Source of the DNA: Ruminococcus sp. | GTDB lineage: Bacteria; Bacillota; Clostridia; Oscillospirales; Acutalibacteraceae | Length of the DNA stretch: 64,000 bases | Assembly: GCA_017404665.1 (NCBI GenBank) | Contig: JAFRBX010000043.1 | Coordinates: forward strand, 1 to 64,000 | Direction of reading: 5' to 3' | In this document: positions 1 to 7,535 of the stretch, one piece after another | Position numbering within the stretch: position 1 is the stretch's first letter | Layout of the letters: each line of letters opens with the position of its first letter | Made by a program: the position numbers and the translations under genes | The notes under the pieces: generated by a model | Told to the model about the DNA's origin: nothing | What the model saw: the letters and a program-made list of their open reading frames with translations, nothing else | The model's database searches: none

Positions 1-1
1 T

Positions 2-172
2 GCGACAAAAATGGTTATTGCGGGGATACCGGTTACTACTGTTTCACAAGTATTAGGACAAAGCAAAATGAATTCTGCACAGCAATACCTTTCCTTTGAC
101 ACTGAGAATCTGCGTCAATGTGCAATTGGATTTTCAGGCATAGAGGTTTCGGGAGGGATTTTCAATGGCTGA
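2..172 (+). CDS. Tyrosine recombinase, C-terminal end only (first of a recombinase trio)
   Basis: The frame is open from the window edge to a TGA at 170-172, giving 56 residues; the 5' part lies outside the window. The visible part matches the C-terminal end of phage-integrase-type tyrosine recombinases. A helix with AGIPVTTVSQVLGQS stands where most members have LGH, so Gln replaces the usual His. It is followed by QQYLSFDTENLR, whose Tyr is the expected nucleophile. The gene overlaps the next recombinase by 8 bases (ATG at 165), so the three recombinases are probably translated together. Three overlapping recombinase genes are the hallmark of recombinase-in-trio (RIT) elements; this would be the first of the three. 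Family call is fairly secure, the RIT assignment is inference. Confidence 0.75.
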   Translation, partial: ATKMVIAGIPVTTVSQVLGQSKMNSAQQYLSFDTENLRQCAIGFSGIEVSGGIFNG

Positions 173-1139
173 ATTCAACAGTGTTCTTAGTACATATATG
201 TACGAAATGCTGGAATACAGAGCTGCACTCGGCTATTCTAAGAAAACATATTATTACCAATTGCTGAGTCTTGATCGTTTTATTAGTGAAAAATATCCGC
301 AGGCAACTACGATTACTCAACCGATGATTACAGATTGGCTTTTACCTTCTCCCAAAGATAAATTGACAACGAGAAAAAGACGAGCGAGAATAGCCCGAAT
401 TTTTTCAGAATACTTAAACTCGGTTGGAATAGACGCCTATATGGTTCCAAAAGGTTATGTGAACGGTAAAAGATTCTTCAAACCGCTTATTCTGACTGAC
501 GAAGAATTATCTGACTTATTTGAGCAGATCGATAGGATTGATAATCCAGCATACGATATTCTGAAACGTGCGACCGCTGCTGTTATGTTCAGATTGATCT
601 ACACCTGTGGATTACGACCCGGTGAAGCGCTGAGATTAAGGAAAGAAAATATTGATCTTGCAACCGGAGAAATACACATCGTAGAAACAAAATGCAAGAA
701 AGAGCGCATAGTTGTCATGAGCTCCGATATGCTCGCCTTAATGAAACGGTTTACACTTCAAACTGTTTTATCTGGGAGAAATAGCGTATATGTTTTCTCA
801 AATCCTGACGGAGAACCATACTCTTCTTCTTGGGCACAAAAGATTATTAAGACTTGTCTGCGAAAAGCCAATCCCGATACACCTGATGAACAACTGCCCT
901 GTATCCGTACATATGATCTTCGTCACCGTTTTGCTTCCGCAACATTATGTCGATGGCTTGACGAGGGCAAGAATCTTTACAATATGTTACCGTATCTGAG
1001 AACGTATATGGGACACAATTCGCTCACTGATACTGCCCGGTATATCCATATTCTTCCTGAGAATCTGTTGCGATCTAAAGGGATTGATTGGAGAACCGTC
1101 AACTCAGCTATACCGGAGGCGGAAGAATGGGACGACTGA
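165..1139 (+). CDS. Tyrosine recombinase (second of the trio)
   Basis: A 324-residue site-specific recombinase that would cut and rejoin DNA through a phosphotyrosine intermediate. An N-terminal SAM-like DNA-binding region (about residues 5-95) precedes the catalytic domain. The first catalytic Arg is in YTCGLRPGEALRLR and a Lys is expected in the hairpin around TKCKKERIVV. Box II reads YDLRHRFAS, so the usual His of HxxR is Tyr while Arg is kept. MGHNS carries the next His, and the nucleophile is in TARYIHILPENL. The start overlaps the previous recombinase by 8 bases and the end overlaps the third by 13, which points to translational coupling. Length fits the middle gene of RIT elements. The box II change may be normal for this subgroup rather than a defect. 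Confidence 0.85.
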   Translation: MAEFNSVLSTYMYEMLEYRAALGYSKKTYYYQLLSLDRFISEKYPQATTITQPMITDWLLPSPKDKLTTRKRRARIARIFSEYLNSVGIDAYMVPKGYVNGKRFFKPLILTDEELSDLFEQIDRIDNPAYDILKRATAAVMFRLIYTCGLRPGEALRLRKENIDLATGEIHIVETKCKKERIVVMSSDMLALMKRFTLQTVLSGRNSVYVFSNPDGEPYSSSWAQKIIKTCLRKANPDTPDEQLPCIRTYDLRHRFASATLCRWLDEGKNLYNMLPYLRTYMGHNSLTDTARYIHILPENLLRSKGIDWRTVNSAIPEAEEWDD

Positions 1140-2176
1140 GAGATAAACGATTCTTTGATCTGCTTCACGAATATTTATCCGTATACCTTCCTCAGCATAA
1201 ATCGGCAAGTCCGCATACATTACGCGCTTACAAAAAGGCTCTTGATATTTTTCTTGATTATCTTAAAATCCTTAATGGTTGTTCGTTGTTTGATTTATCT
1301 TTTGTTATGATCGATCGCAAAACAATACAGGATTATCTTCTGTGGCTTGATAAAGAAAAGGGGCTTTCATCTTCAACACAAGTACAGCGATTTGCCTGCT
1401 TAAAGGGGTTCCTGAAATATTGTTCCGAAACGGAAACAGAATTAACGAAATATTATCTTTTCGCTGAGGGATTAGGCAGTAAACGACCGTCATCCGGCCA
1501 AGAAAAGATTGAGTACATGAGCGAACGAGCCGTGCGCGTTTTGATAGAACAGCCGGATTTAAATACCGCAAAAGGACGTCGCGACAAATTCCTGATGATT
1601 CTGCTTTATGACACGGGAGCAAGAGTTGACGAATTACTGAACATTAAAATATGCGACGTGAAAACCGGGACGACCCCAACCGTTATGCTCTACGGTAAAG
1701 GGAGAAAACATCGCAGCGTACCGTTATCCGACAAAACTTTAGCTCATTACAAAAGATATATTTCAGAATTCCATGCTCATGCGAAGGAACAGTCACAAGA
1801 CTATTTGTTCCAAAGCATTACCGCAAAGGAAAACCGAAAGATGTCCGCTAACAATGTCCGTGTGCTTCTGAAAGAGTATGGGCTGACCGCTAAAAAGTAT
1901 TGTTCTGAAATACCGGATAATGTTCACCCGCATTTGTTCCGTCATAGCCGAGCTATGCATCTATACCAAGGCGGCATGGATCTGACGCTTGTATCTCAAT
2001 GGCTCGGTCACGCAAATCTGCAAACTACACTTATCTACGCTCACGCTGATACAGAACAAAAACGAACAGCAATTGATAAAGCTACGGGATCTAACAATCC
2101 AATAAAACAAAATTATTCATACGGTATTGATCCGAACGACGAAGAAACATTGAAACGACTCTACGGATTAAGGTGA
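1127..2176 (+). CDS. Tyrosine recombinase (third of the trio)
   Basis: A tyrosine recombinase of 349 residues when started at the ATG at 1127, which has GGAGG seven bases upstream at 1115-1119. An in-frame ATG at 1088 lies deep inside the preceding gene and is less likely. The catalytic set is complete: Arg in DTGARVDELLNIK, Lys in YGKGRKHRSVPL, His and Arg in HPHLFRHSRAM, His in WLGHANLQTT and the nucleophile in LIYAHAD. The N-terminal core-binding domain covers about residues 10-110. It closes the overlapping three-gene run and is followed by about 400 non-coding bases rich in short repeats. That is the position expected for the end of a mobile element, so the trio probably moves or resolves an element whose right end lies just downstream. 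Confidence 0.87.
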   Translation: MGRLRDKRFFDLLHEYLSVYLPQHKSASPHTLRAYKKALDIFLDYLKILNGCSLFDLSFVMIDRKTIQDYLLWLDKEKGLSSSTQVQRFACLKGFLKYCSETETELTKYYLFAEGLGSKRPSSGQEKIEYMSERAVRVLIEQPDLNTAKGRRDKFLMILLYDTGARVDELLNIKICDVKTGTTPTVMLYGKGRKHRSVPLSDKTLAHYKRYISEFHAHAKEQSQDYLFQSITAKENRKMSANNVRVLLKEYGLTAKKYCSEIPDNVHPHLFRHSRAMHLYQGGMDLTLVSQWLGHANLQTTLIYAHADTEQKRTAIDKATGSNNPIKQNYSYGIDPNDEETLKRLYGLR

Positions 2177-2189
2177 GTTACTCGTATTT

Positions 2190-2379
2190 TTATCACTAAT
2201 TCATCATTTGTTTTAGTTCGATATGTTTTTCACTTGACCGGAATTGAAAAATTTTTATCACCAATGAGCTGTCGCGGTTTTGTGGGTTCGTTCCTACATT
2301 TTCGCTGTGCGTTACAGCCATTGGTGATAATAGTTTATTGGTGATAACGAGTTTTATCAACAATTGGTGATAAAACTCG
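2190..2379. repeat. Cluster of TTGGTGATAA motifs downstream of the recombinase trio
   Basis: The decamer TTGGTGATAA occurs three times in direct orientation (2321-2330, 2338-2347, 2364-2373), once inverted as TTATCACCAA (2255-2264) and once as the inverted variant TTATCACTAA (2190-2199). All lie within 190 bases just after the third recombinase gene. The last direct copy lies across a perfect palindrome. Clustered, oriented short repeats next to recombinase genes are typical of recombinase-binding or terminal sites, but no function is shown here. Confidence 0.6.
2348..2379. repeat. Perfect 12-8-12 palindrome
   Basis: CGAGTTTTATCA (2348-2359) and its exact reverse complement TGATAAAACTCG (2368-2379) flank an 8-base spacer. 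It is not followed by a T-run on either strand, so a protein-binding or recombination site is more likely than a terminator. A terminal repeat or core site of the recombinase element is the leading guess. Confidence 0.6.
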
Positions 2380-2523
2380 CAAGCTATGCCTTCTTGTACA
2401 AGAACGCTCTTTTTACAAATTTCGCGCCTCGCTCCATTTTGTAAAAATGCTTGTTGGTGACAGTTCCCCAAACCCCTGAGATCGTCAACTTTGTTGACGG
2501 CTGCGCGTTCAAAGAACGCTGAA

Positions 2524-2569
2524 AACATAAAGGGGGTCAGGCTCAAACGAGCTTGACCGCTTTTATGTT
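2524..2569 (-). terminator. Hairpin downstream of the nucleotidyltransferase toxin gene
   Basis: Two 21-base arms (2524-2544 and 2549-2569) pair at 18 positions around a 4-base loop. On the minus strand the hairpin begins 12 bases after the stop codon of the AbiEii-like gene. Its lower stem is A/T-rich, so it could work as a terminator in both directions. Confidence 0.55.
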
Positions 2570-2581
2570 GCGATGATTATT

Positions 2582-3565
2582 TTATTCGATCCGATAATTG
2601 TTCCACGCCGGATTTGCCTTTAGCTTTTTCTCTATATCGGCAAGCGCGATCAGCGCCTTTTCAAAGTCGATTCGATCGCAGTCACGAAGCACATATTGAT
2701 TCTGCATGATCTCATATGCCTTTCGAACTTCTTGATTATTCTCTGCCGCTGTGAAGAAGGTGAACTCCGAAGGCGTGACGCCGGGGATCCCATCTAATCG
2801 CTCTCGTTCCTCTGTGATACGAATATCCAACAGTCGCTTCATCTTATCTTCATCCAAGAGTAATGCGACTATCTTTTCGTGATTTGAGATAACTGCCAGA
2901 TCATAGATGTGCTTTGCCGCTTCAAACGCCCGGTGAGGATCGGACGATCTGCGCACATAGGCTTCTGCAGCAAAGAGCTTGTCAATAAAGACGCGTTCCA
3001 AGGAGATCGTCTGAACGGAGAAGGGCTTGACGTCATACTGCGTTGCAAGGATCTGTTTTTGTTCATCAGTCGCGAGATCGTAGAGCATAGCGGAAATCTC
3101 CAAGCTCTCGACCGGCTCGCTGATCGTAAAGGACGTCGCCTCGATTTTCAGTTTTCCGAAACGCTGCAACGCGTCATTCGCATCATAAGAAGTGATCGGC
3201 TCGTAAGTATAGACGGCGATGATCTCTGAGCGATTGGTTCTGCCTGCGGCAGAATCACGAATCAGAGAGGTATATTTCTTCGTTGCCTGTTCCAGTCGTT
3301 TGTCATTTTGTGTACGACTGCAATTCCTTGTATCAACAGAGAGGTCGATATCTTCTGAAAAACGGTTCGTGCTTTTTAAAGCTTTATATAACGCCGTACC
3401 GCCTTTGAAGTATGCCGGAAGTCCGGCTGATTGCTTTGCTGCCAGTTCTTCCAACATCAGCACAACATAATAATCCTTTTCCAAAACATCGGTACGATAG
3501 CTGGTCTTTTCATGTATACTTTCGATCAATACCCGAAAAGCGTCTTTATCCAGATGAAGCTTCAT
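2582..3565 (-). CDS. AbiEii/AbiGii-type nucleotidyltransferase toxin
   Basis: A 327-residue protein of the AbiEii nucleotidyltransferase family, the toxin half of type IV (AbiE) toxin-antitoxin systems. The signature is FKGGTALYKAL at residues 53-63 followed by FSEDIDLSV at 69-77. The Gly-Gly-Thr and the two Asp residues (72 and 74) form the nucleotide- and metal-binding site of this polymerase-beta-like fold. The C-terminal half is helical, as in family members. Its ATG overlaps the stop of the upstream gene in an ATGA, so the two are one operon with the antitoxin first. Known relatives block growth and can abort phage infection by transferring nucleotides to tRNA or other targets; the target here is unknown. 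Confidence 0.88.
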   Translation of the reverse strand: MKLHLDKDAFRVLIESIHEKTSYRTDVLEKDYYVVLMLEELAAKQSAGLPAYFKGGTALYKALKSTNRFSEDIDLSVDTRNCSRTQNDKRLEQATKKYTSLIRDSAAGRTNRSEIIAVYTYEPITSYDANDALQRFGKLKIEATSFTISEPVESLEISAMLYDLATDEQKQILATQYDVKPFSVQTISLERVFIDKLFAAEAYVRRSSDPHRAFEAAKHIYDLAVISNHEKIVALLLDEDKMKRLLDIRITEERERLDGIPGVTPSEFTFFTAAENNQEVRKAYEIMQNQYVLRDCDRIDFEKALIALADIEKKLKANPAWNNYRIE

Positions 3566-4218
3566 ATCGCATATCCTCCCTCGCTTGCCGTATGAGCAAG
3601 CTGCATGATCGTGTTTTTATTATAATAGCGGTCGGCAAAGAATAAGAGCTTGCCATAATGTAAGCCATACTCCTGAATGTGCTTTGCCATGACCTGATAG
3701 GGTTGCTCCGCGTCAACAGGCGCTTTATCCAATAGCTCTAAAGCGTCCAAAGTTTGCAGATAGGCTTTGTTGTCCGCATCGATCTTCACCTTAGGCGGTT
3801 TGATCGTAACGCCAAGCTTTTTATCCGTGCGTACACATTCTTTGGCTATATTTGTGGCTATCAAATGCTCCCGCGGCATTTGTGTCGCCAGTCCTAAATG
3901 ATGCAGCAGCGTAAGCCCTGTTTCATATCCTTTATCGGGAAGCAGATACTTGTCGGCAATCAGCTTTTCTTTGTCAATGCCTTTTTCGCCAAAAGGAGTA
4001 ATGACAGTACGGTAATAGATACCCTTTTGATAGAAGCGAAGATCGGGAACAAGATTACCGTCCATGATACGCTTGACAGCGACGGAGGTTGCCGCAGCCG
4101 CCTGCTTTTCATCCAGAGAAAAATAATCAGCCAAGTCGCTTGCAATTCGATTGATATATATAGGCGCTCCCGTCGGCATTTGTTCCAACAGCGCACGAGT
4201 ATAATCCATGTATGTCAT
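3562..4218 (-). CDS. AbiEi-like antitoxin (DUF6088 type)
   Basis: A 218-residue protein of the DUF6088/AbiEi-like group, normally encoded just before an AbiEii nucleotidyltransferase. The first 70 residues look like a winged-helix domain (YINRIASDLADYF, then AVKRIMDGNLVPDLRFYQKG). The motif GIYYRTVITPFGE resembles the antitoxin wing followed by a short linker. The rest is the domain that in AbiEi counteracts the toxin. The start is the ATG at 4218, preceded by AAGGAG at ten bases spacing. The 4-base overlap with the toxin gene makes translation coupled. Family members repress their own promoter, and a strong promoter with a candidate operator lies directly upstream. Confidence 0.8.
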   Translation of the reverse strand: MTYMDYTRALLEQMPTGAPIYINRIASDLADYFSLDEKQAAAATSVAVKRIMDGNLVPDLRFYQKGIYYRTVITPFGEKGIDKEKLIADKYLLPDKGYETGLTLLHHLGLATQMPREHLIATNIAKECVRTDKKLGVTIKPPKVKIDADNKAYLQTLDALELLDKAPVDAEQPYQVMAKHIQEYGLHYGKLLFFADRYYNKNTIMQLAHTASEGGYAI

Positions 4219-4250
4219 CCGATCTCATCTCCTTATTGATATATTATATT

Positions 4251-4272
4251 CGGTAAATATGTGTTTATTCCG
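4251..4272 (-). promoter_or_regulatory. Imperfect palindrome between the antitoxin promoter and start
   Basis: CGGTAAAT and TTTATTCCG form an imperfect inverted repeat around ATGTG. It lies near the expected transcription start of the toxin-antitoxin operon, where an autoregulating AbiEi-type antitoxin would bind. The call rests on position and symmetry only. Confidence 0.35.
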
Positions 4273-4277
4273 TTCAT

Positions 4278-4306
4278 ATTATATCATCAGAATATGTGGA
4301 AGTCAA
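4278..4306 (-). promoter_or_regulatory. Promoter of the AbiE-like operon
   Basis: On the minus strand TTGACT (4306-4301) and TATAAT (4283-4278) are separated by exactly 17 bases. This is a near-consensus sigma-A promoter that would give a leader of about 50 bases before the antitoxin ATG. Confidence 0.75.
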
Positions 4307-4333
4307 TGGATAAAGACAAAAAACATACAGCTA

Positions 4334-4795
4334 CTACCTTGTTTTTGTTAGTGTCGGCGAATCGTTTCGCTCGTCAATATTCAATAACTGACTGACATTC
4401 GATTTGACGTTGTAAAGTTCTTTCATTTCCTCGCGGGCTTGCTTATACTCTGCGTAAGCCTTTCGCTTTTGCGCCAGCAGCTCGGCATATTGCTCTCGCA
4501 GTAATTTGACCTGAGGTAGCTTTGTCAGACCGAGTTGATCAAAATGCTTCTTCGCTGTTTGATGAATCATGATTTCCGATTCATGCTGCGCTCGAAACTT
4601 CTTGCTGTAACCGCTCTTGCGATACTCGACACAGATCTCCCGCGTCTTGACGTAGTTGGCGATTTGTTTTTGCAATTCACTGTTGGCGGTCATCTGCAAT
4701 TCCAGATCTTTTATCTCGCCGGATAGCTCGTTGAATCGCATGACCGATTCATCCGTGCGTTTCTTCAATCCCATGATATTTTTGTACATGTATAT
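4334..4795 (-). pseudogene. Relaxase (mobilisation nuclease) C-terminal remnant
   Basis: About 150 residues on the minus strand match the C-terminal coiled region of relaxases from Firmicute integrative and mobilisable elements. It contains RTDESVMRFNELSGEI, then VKTREICVEYRKSGYSKKF, then KRKAYAEYKQAREEM and NVKSNVSQLL before the stop. The catalytic N-terminal relaxase domain with its HxH motif is absent. Relaxase-like sequence stops near 4795 and is continuous with the antisense of a secreted-protein gene, although the frame stays open to 5113 by chance. No start codon with a ribosome site is evident; the first internal ATG is at 4774. This is a fragment left by a mobile element and cannot nick DNA. 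Confidence 0.72.
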
Positions 4796-4807
4796 ATCGG
4801 CGGCAAG

Positions 4808-6187
4808 GTGGGAGACGCTAATGCCGAGGGTCACGCAATTGTTGCAAATCTCAGCGGCAGAGAAGATGTGAATAATGCCTATGGGTGCGGAGATCATCAC
4901 GCTTTTTATGAGAATACCACTACCCAAAAAACAGGTCGTCAGGAAGTGCATCTTTATGCTATCAACATTGATAGCGGCGAAAGTGTGCCGATCGGAGATT
5001 ATACGGTCGATATTGTAGATCCGAACGGCGGTATTGCGATTCGGCAAACTATGAATGATTACTTTAACTCTACGATAGATAAAGTCGAAGTGATCGACGG
5101 CAACAAACTGCATATTGTCGGTTGGACATTTGCCAAAGCTGCGCCCGGGGCAGCGGCGTTATTTGACGTTTATATCGGAGGTCCCGTAGGGTCGGATGAT
5201 TGTGTAGAAGCACAACGGTGTCTCGCCGCAACGCAACGCACAGATGTGTATAACGCTTTCAAGTCAGAGTACAGTAATATGGGTGATCGTCATGGTATTG
5301 ATTATACCTTTACAATCAGCGCGCGCGGTACCTACACTTTGTATTTTTATGCAGTGGATCAAACGGGAACCGTAGCGGTGAATCCTGAAATCGGAAGAGC
5401 TTTGAATGTAACCTTCAGCGATCCGGTTACAACGGCTCCCGATCCAATAACAATTCCCGACCCGACGGAAGCTCCTACCGTTAAACCTACCGAGCCCGCG
5501 CCGACTGAACCCACTCCTACCGAACCGCCGGTACAGCCCACCGAACCGCCTGTTGATCCCGGCGCGCCGCAGATCGTTGTATCCGACAAGTCCGCGATCA
5601 TCAGCTCGACCGTCAATGTAGATATCTCGATCAAGAATAATCCCGGTATCGTCGGCATGACGCTGGACATCGGCTATGACAGCGATGTTCTGACTCTCAC
5701 GGAAGTTAAAGACGGCTGTATTCTCGGCACGAATACCCACAAGCCTGAGCTGACCTCGCCCTATACGCTGTCGTGGTCGAACGATACCGCGACCGAGGAT
5801 TTCACTGCGAACGGCGTGATTGCTACGCTCGTTTTCAGCGTGAGTGAGGACGCCGCGCTCGGCGATTATCCGATCACCCTCTCTTATGATTACGACAACT
5901 TCGACATCTATAATGCATATATCGACAAGGTGAAGTTTGAGACGGTGAACGGCGTCGTCACAGTCAAAGACGTCCTTTACGGCGACGTGAACGGCGACGG
6001 AAAAGTCAACAATATCGACCGCGTTCATTTGACCCGCTATCTGGCTAAGTGGGCGGATTATCAGGAGATCAATTCGGCGAATGCCGACGTCAATGACGAC
6101 GGAAAGATAAACAATATCGACAAGGTAGTTCTCACTCGTCATCTCGCCAAGTGGAACGCTTATGCTGTACTGCCTTGTCAGCCGTGA
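4808..6187 (+). CDS. Cohesin-dockerin protein lacking its 5' end
   Basis: The frame opens with a GTG at 4808, but homologous coding sequence begins earlier, near 4785, with no signal peptide or ribosome site. The gene has therefore lost its 5' end where it meets the relaxase remnant. The module order is the end of one VYIGG-type beta-sandwich module, a second complete one (FDVYIGGPVGS, then HGIDYTF), a Thr-Pro-Glu linker (about residues 215-255), a cohesin (about 258-385) and a type I dockerin (about 390-459). The dockerin has two calcium loops, GDVNGDGKVNNID and ADVNDDGKINNID, each followed by LTRxLAKW. A protein with both cohesin and dockerin would be an adaptor scaffoldin. Without a signal peptide it is probably not exported, so this is likely a pseudogene in practice. 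Confidence 0.75.
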   Translation: MGDANAEGHAIVANLSGREDVNNAYGCGDHHAFYENTTTQKTGRQEVHLYAINIDSGESVPIGDYTVDIVDPNGGIAIRQTMNDYFNSTIDKVEVIDGNKLHIVGWTFAKAAPGAAALFDVYIGGPVGSDDCVEAQRCLAATQRTDVYNAFKSEYSNMGDRHGIDYTFTISARGTYTLYFYAVDQTGTVAVNPEIGRALNVTFSDPVTTAPDPITIPDPTEAPTVKPTEPAPTEPTPTEPPVQPTEPPVDPGAPQIVVSDKSAIISSTVNVDISIKNNPGIVGMTLDIGYDSDVLTLTEVKDGCILGTNTHKPELTSPYTLSWSNDTATEDFTANGVIATLVFSVSEDAALGDYPITLSYDYDNFDIYNAYIDKVKFETVNGVVTVKDVLYGDVNGDGKVNNIDRVHLTRYLAKWADYQEINSANADVNDDGKINNIDKVVLTRHLAKWNAYAVLPCQP

Positions 6188-6211
6188 CGGTGGAGCTGAA
6201 AGGAGCAGAAT

Positions 6212-7372
6212 ATGAACAAGTTATTTAAGAGGTTCCTGCCGTTCCTTTTTTCCTTGCTGCTTGCAGCGTCCTGCTTTGTCGTTTCTGTTACCGCCACAGA
6301 CGAGGCGGTCATAGCTGTTGAGGACGCTGTTGCCAAAGCGGGCGATACCGCGGAAATAGCGATTACAGTGAATAACAATCCGGGCATTGCCGGTATGACG
6401 CTTGACGTGTTATTTGACAGCAGCGTCTTGACGCTGACCGCGGTACAGGACGGCGGTATACTCGGTACAAACACTCACAAGCCTGAGCTGACCTTTCCCT
6501 ACACGCTGTCGTGGTCGAACGATACCGTAACAGAAAACCTGACCGCAAACGGCACGATTGCAACCCTGCGCTTTACGGTGAATGAGAATGCCGCTGCCGG
6601 CGACTATCCCGTTAAACTGTCCTATGACTTTGAAAACTACGATATTTATAACGTAGACGTGGAACCGGTGCTTTTCAAAACCGTGAACGGCTGCGTGACC
6701 GTACAGGGCAGTGAAGAGCCGACCAAAGAGCCGACGGCTGCCCCGACAGAGCCTGCCGCAGAGCCTGCAGCAGGAACGATCTCTGTACAACATGCGGCTG
6801 CCGATGCGGGAAAGACCGCGGAAATTGCCGTAAGCGTGGACAACAATCCCGGTATAGCCGGTATGACGCTGGACGTATTATTTGACAGCAGTATCCTGAC
6901 TTTGACCTCAGTTCAAGACGGCGGCATCCTCGGCGTGAACACCCACAAGCCCGAGCTCACATCGCCCTATACGCTCTCATGGTCGAACGATACCGCGATC
7001 GAGAATTATACCGCGAACGGCGTGATCGCCACGCTCGTTTTCAGCGTGAATGAGGACGCTGCGCTCGGCGATTATCCGATCACCCTCTCTTACGATTACG
7101 ACAACTACGATATCTATAACGTAGATGAGGAACCGGTATTTTTCAATACTGTGAACGGCGGTGTGACAGTAAATAATGCAGCGCCGACCGAGCCTTCGGA
7201 AGAAAGAATCCTCGGCGACGCGGACGGCGACGGGGATATTACCTCGGTCGACGTCACTTGTATCCAGCGAGCGGTTGCACATCTCGATACCGGCATCGAC
7301 GAGGATGTATTGATGAACGCAGACGTGGACGGCAGCGGTTCGCTTGAGATTACCGACGCGACGTATATCTAG
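6212..7372 (+). CDS. Secreted two-cohesin adaptor scaffoldin with an interrupted dockerin
   Basis: A 386-residue secreted protein with a signal peptide of about 28 residues (RFLPFLFSLLLAASC core). Two cohesins follow, each with NNPGIAGMTLDVLFDSS, THKPEL and a closing TVNG.VTV strand (about residues 30-168 and 190-325), separated by short acidic Pro/Thr linkers. The dockerin begins at GDADGDGDITSVDVTCIQR. Its second half stops at DATYI because of a TAG at 7370-7372. Other dockerins here have Gln (CAG) at that place. The same frame continues for 17 more codons to a TAA at 7424-7426 and would complete a normal dockerin helix. The start is 24 bases after the previous gene, with AAAGGAG upstream. 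Cohesins would recruit dockerin enzymes; anchoring by the cut dockerin is doubtful. Confidence 0.85.
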   Translation: MNKLFKRFLPFLFSLLLAASCFVVSVTATDEAVIAVEDAVAKAGDTAEIAITVNNNPGIAGMTLDVLFDSSVLTLTAVQDGGILGTNTHKPELTFPYTLSWSNDTVTENLTANGTIATLRFTVNENAAAGDYPVKLSYDFENYDIYNVDVEPVLFKTVNGCVTVQGSEEPTKEPTAAPTEPAAEPAAGTISVQHAAADAGKTAEIAVSVDNNPGIAGMTLDVLFDSSILTLTSVQDGGILGVNTHKPELTSPYTLSWSNDTAIENYTANGVIATLVFSVNEDAALGDYPITLSYDYDNYDIYNVDEEPVFFNTVNGGVTVNNAAPTEPSEERILGDADGDGDITSVDVTCIQRAVAHLDTGIDEDVLMNADVDGSGSLEITDATYI

Positions 7373-7441
7373 CGCCATCTGGCGAGGATGGAAACGCCGT
7401 ATGCGATCGGAAAAGCAAAAGAATAACGAATGAATAAGGAA

Positions 7442-7480
7442 GCGCCCTGCGGATCAGATGATTCGCAGGGCGCAGTTTTA
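7442..7480 (+). terminator. Terminator of the cohesin gene pair
   Basis: GCGCCCTGCG (7442-7451) pairs perfectly with CGCAGGGCGC (7464-7473) and is followed by AGTTTTAT. Confidence 0.8.
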
Positions 7481-7535
7481 TGATATAGAAAAACAGCGTT
7501 CCTTTTACGGGAACGCTGTAAGCAATTATATTACT

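Noticed and set aside
2196..2546. Minus-strand open frame of 116 codons after the recombinase trio
   Set aside because: It spans the repeat cluster and palindrome, has no ribosome site and no recognisable protein pattern.
4796..5113. Upstream extension of the relaxase fragment on the minus strand
   Set aside because: The codons are the antisense of the VYIGG modules of the surface protein; relaxase similarity ends near 4795.
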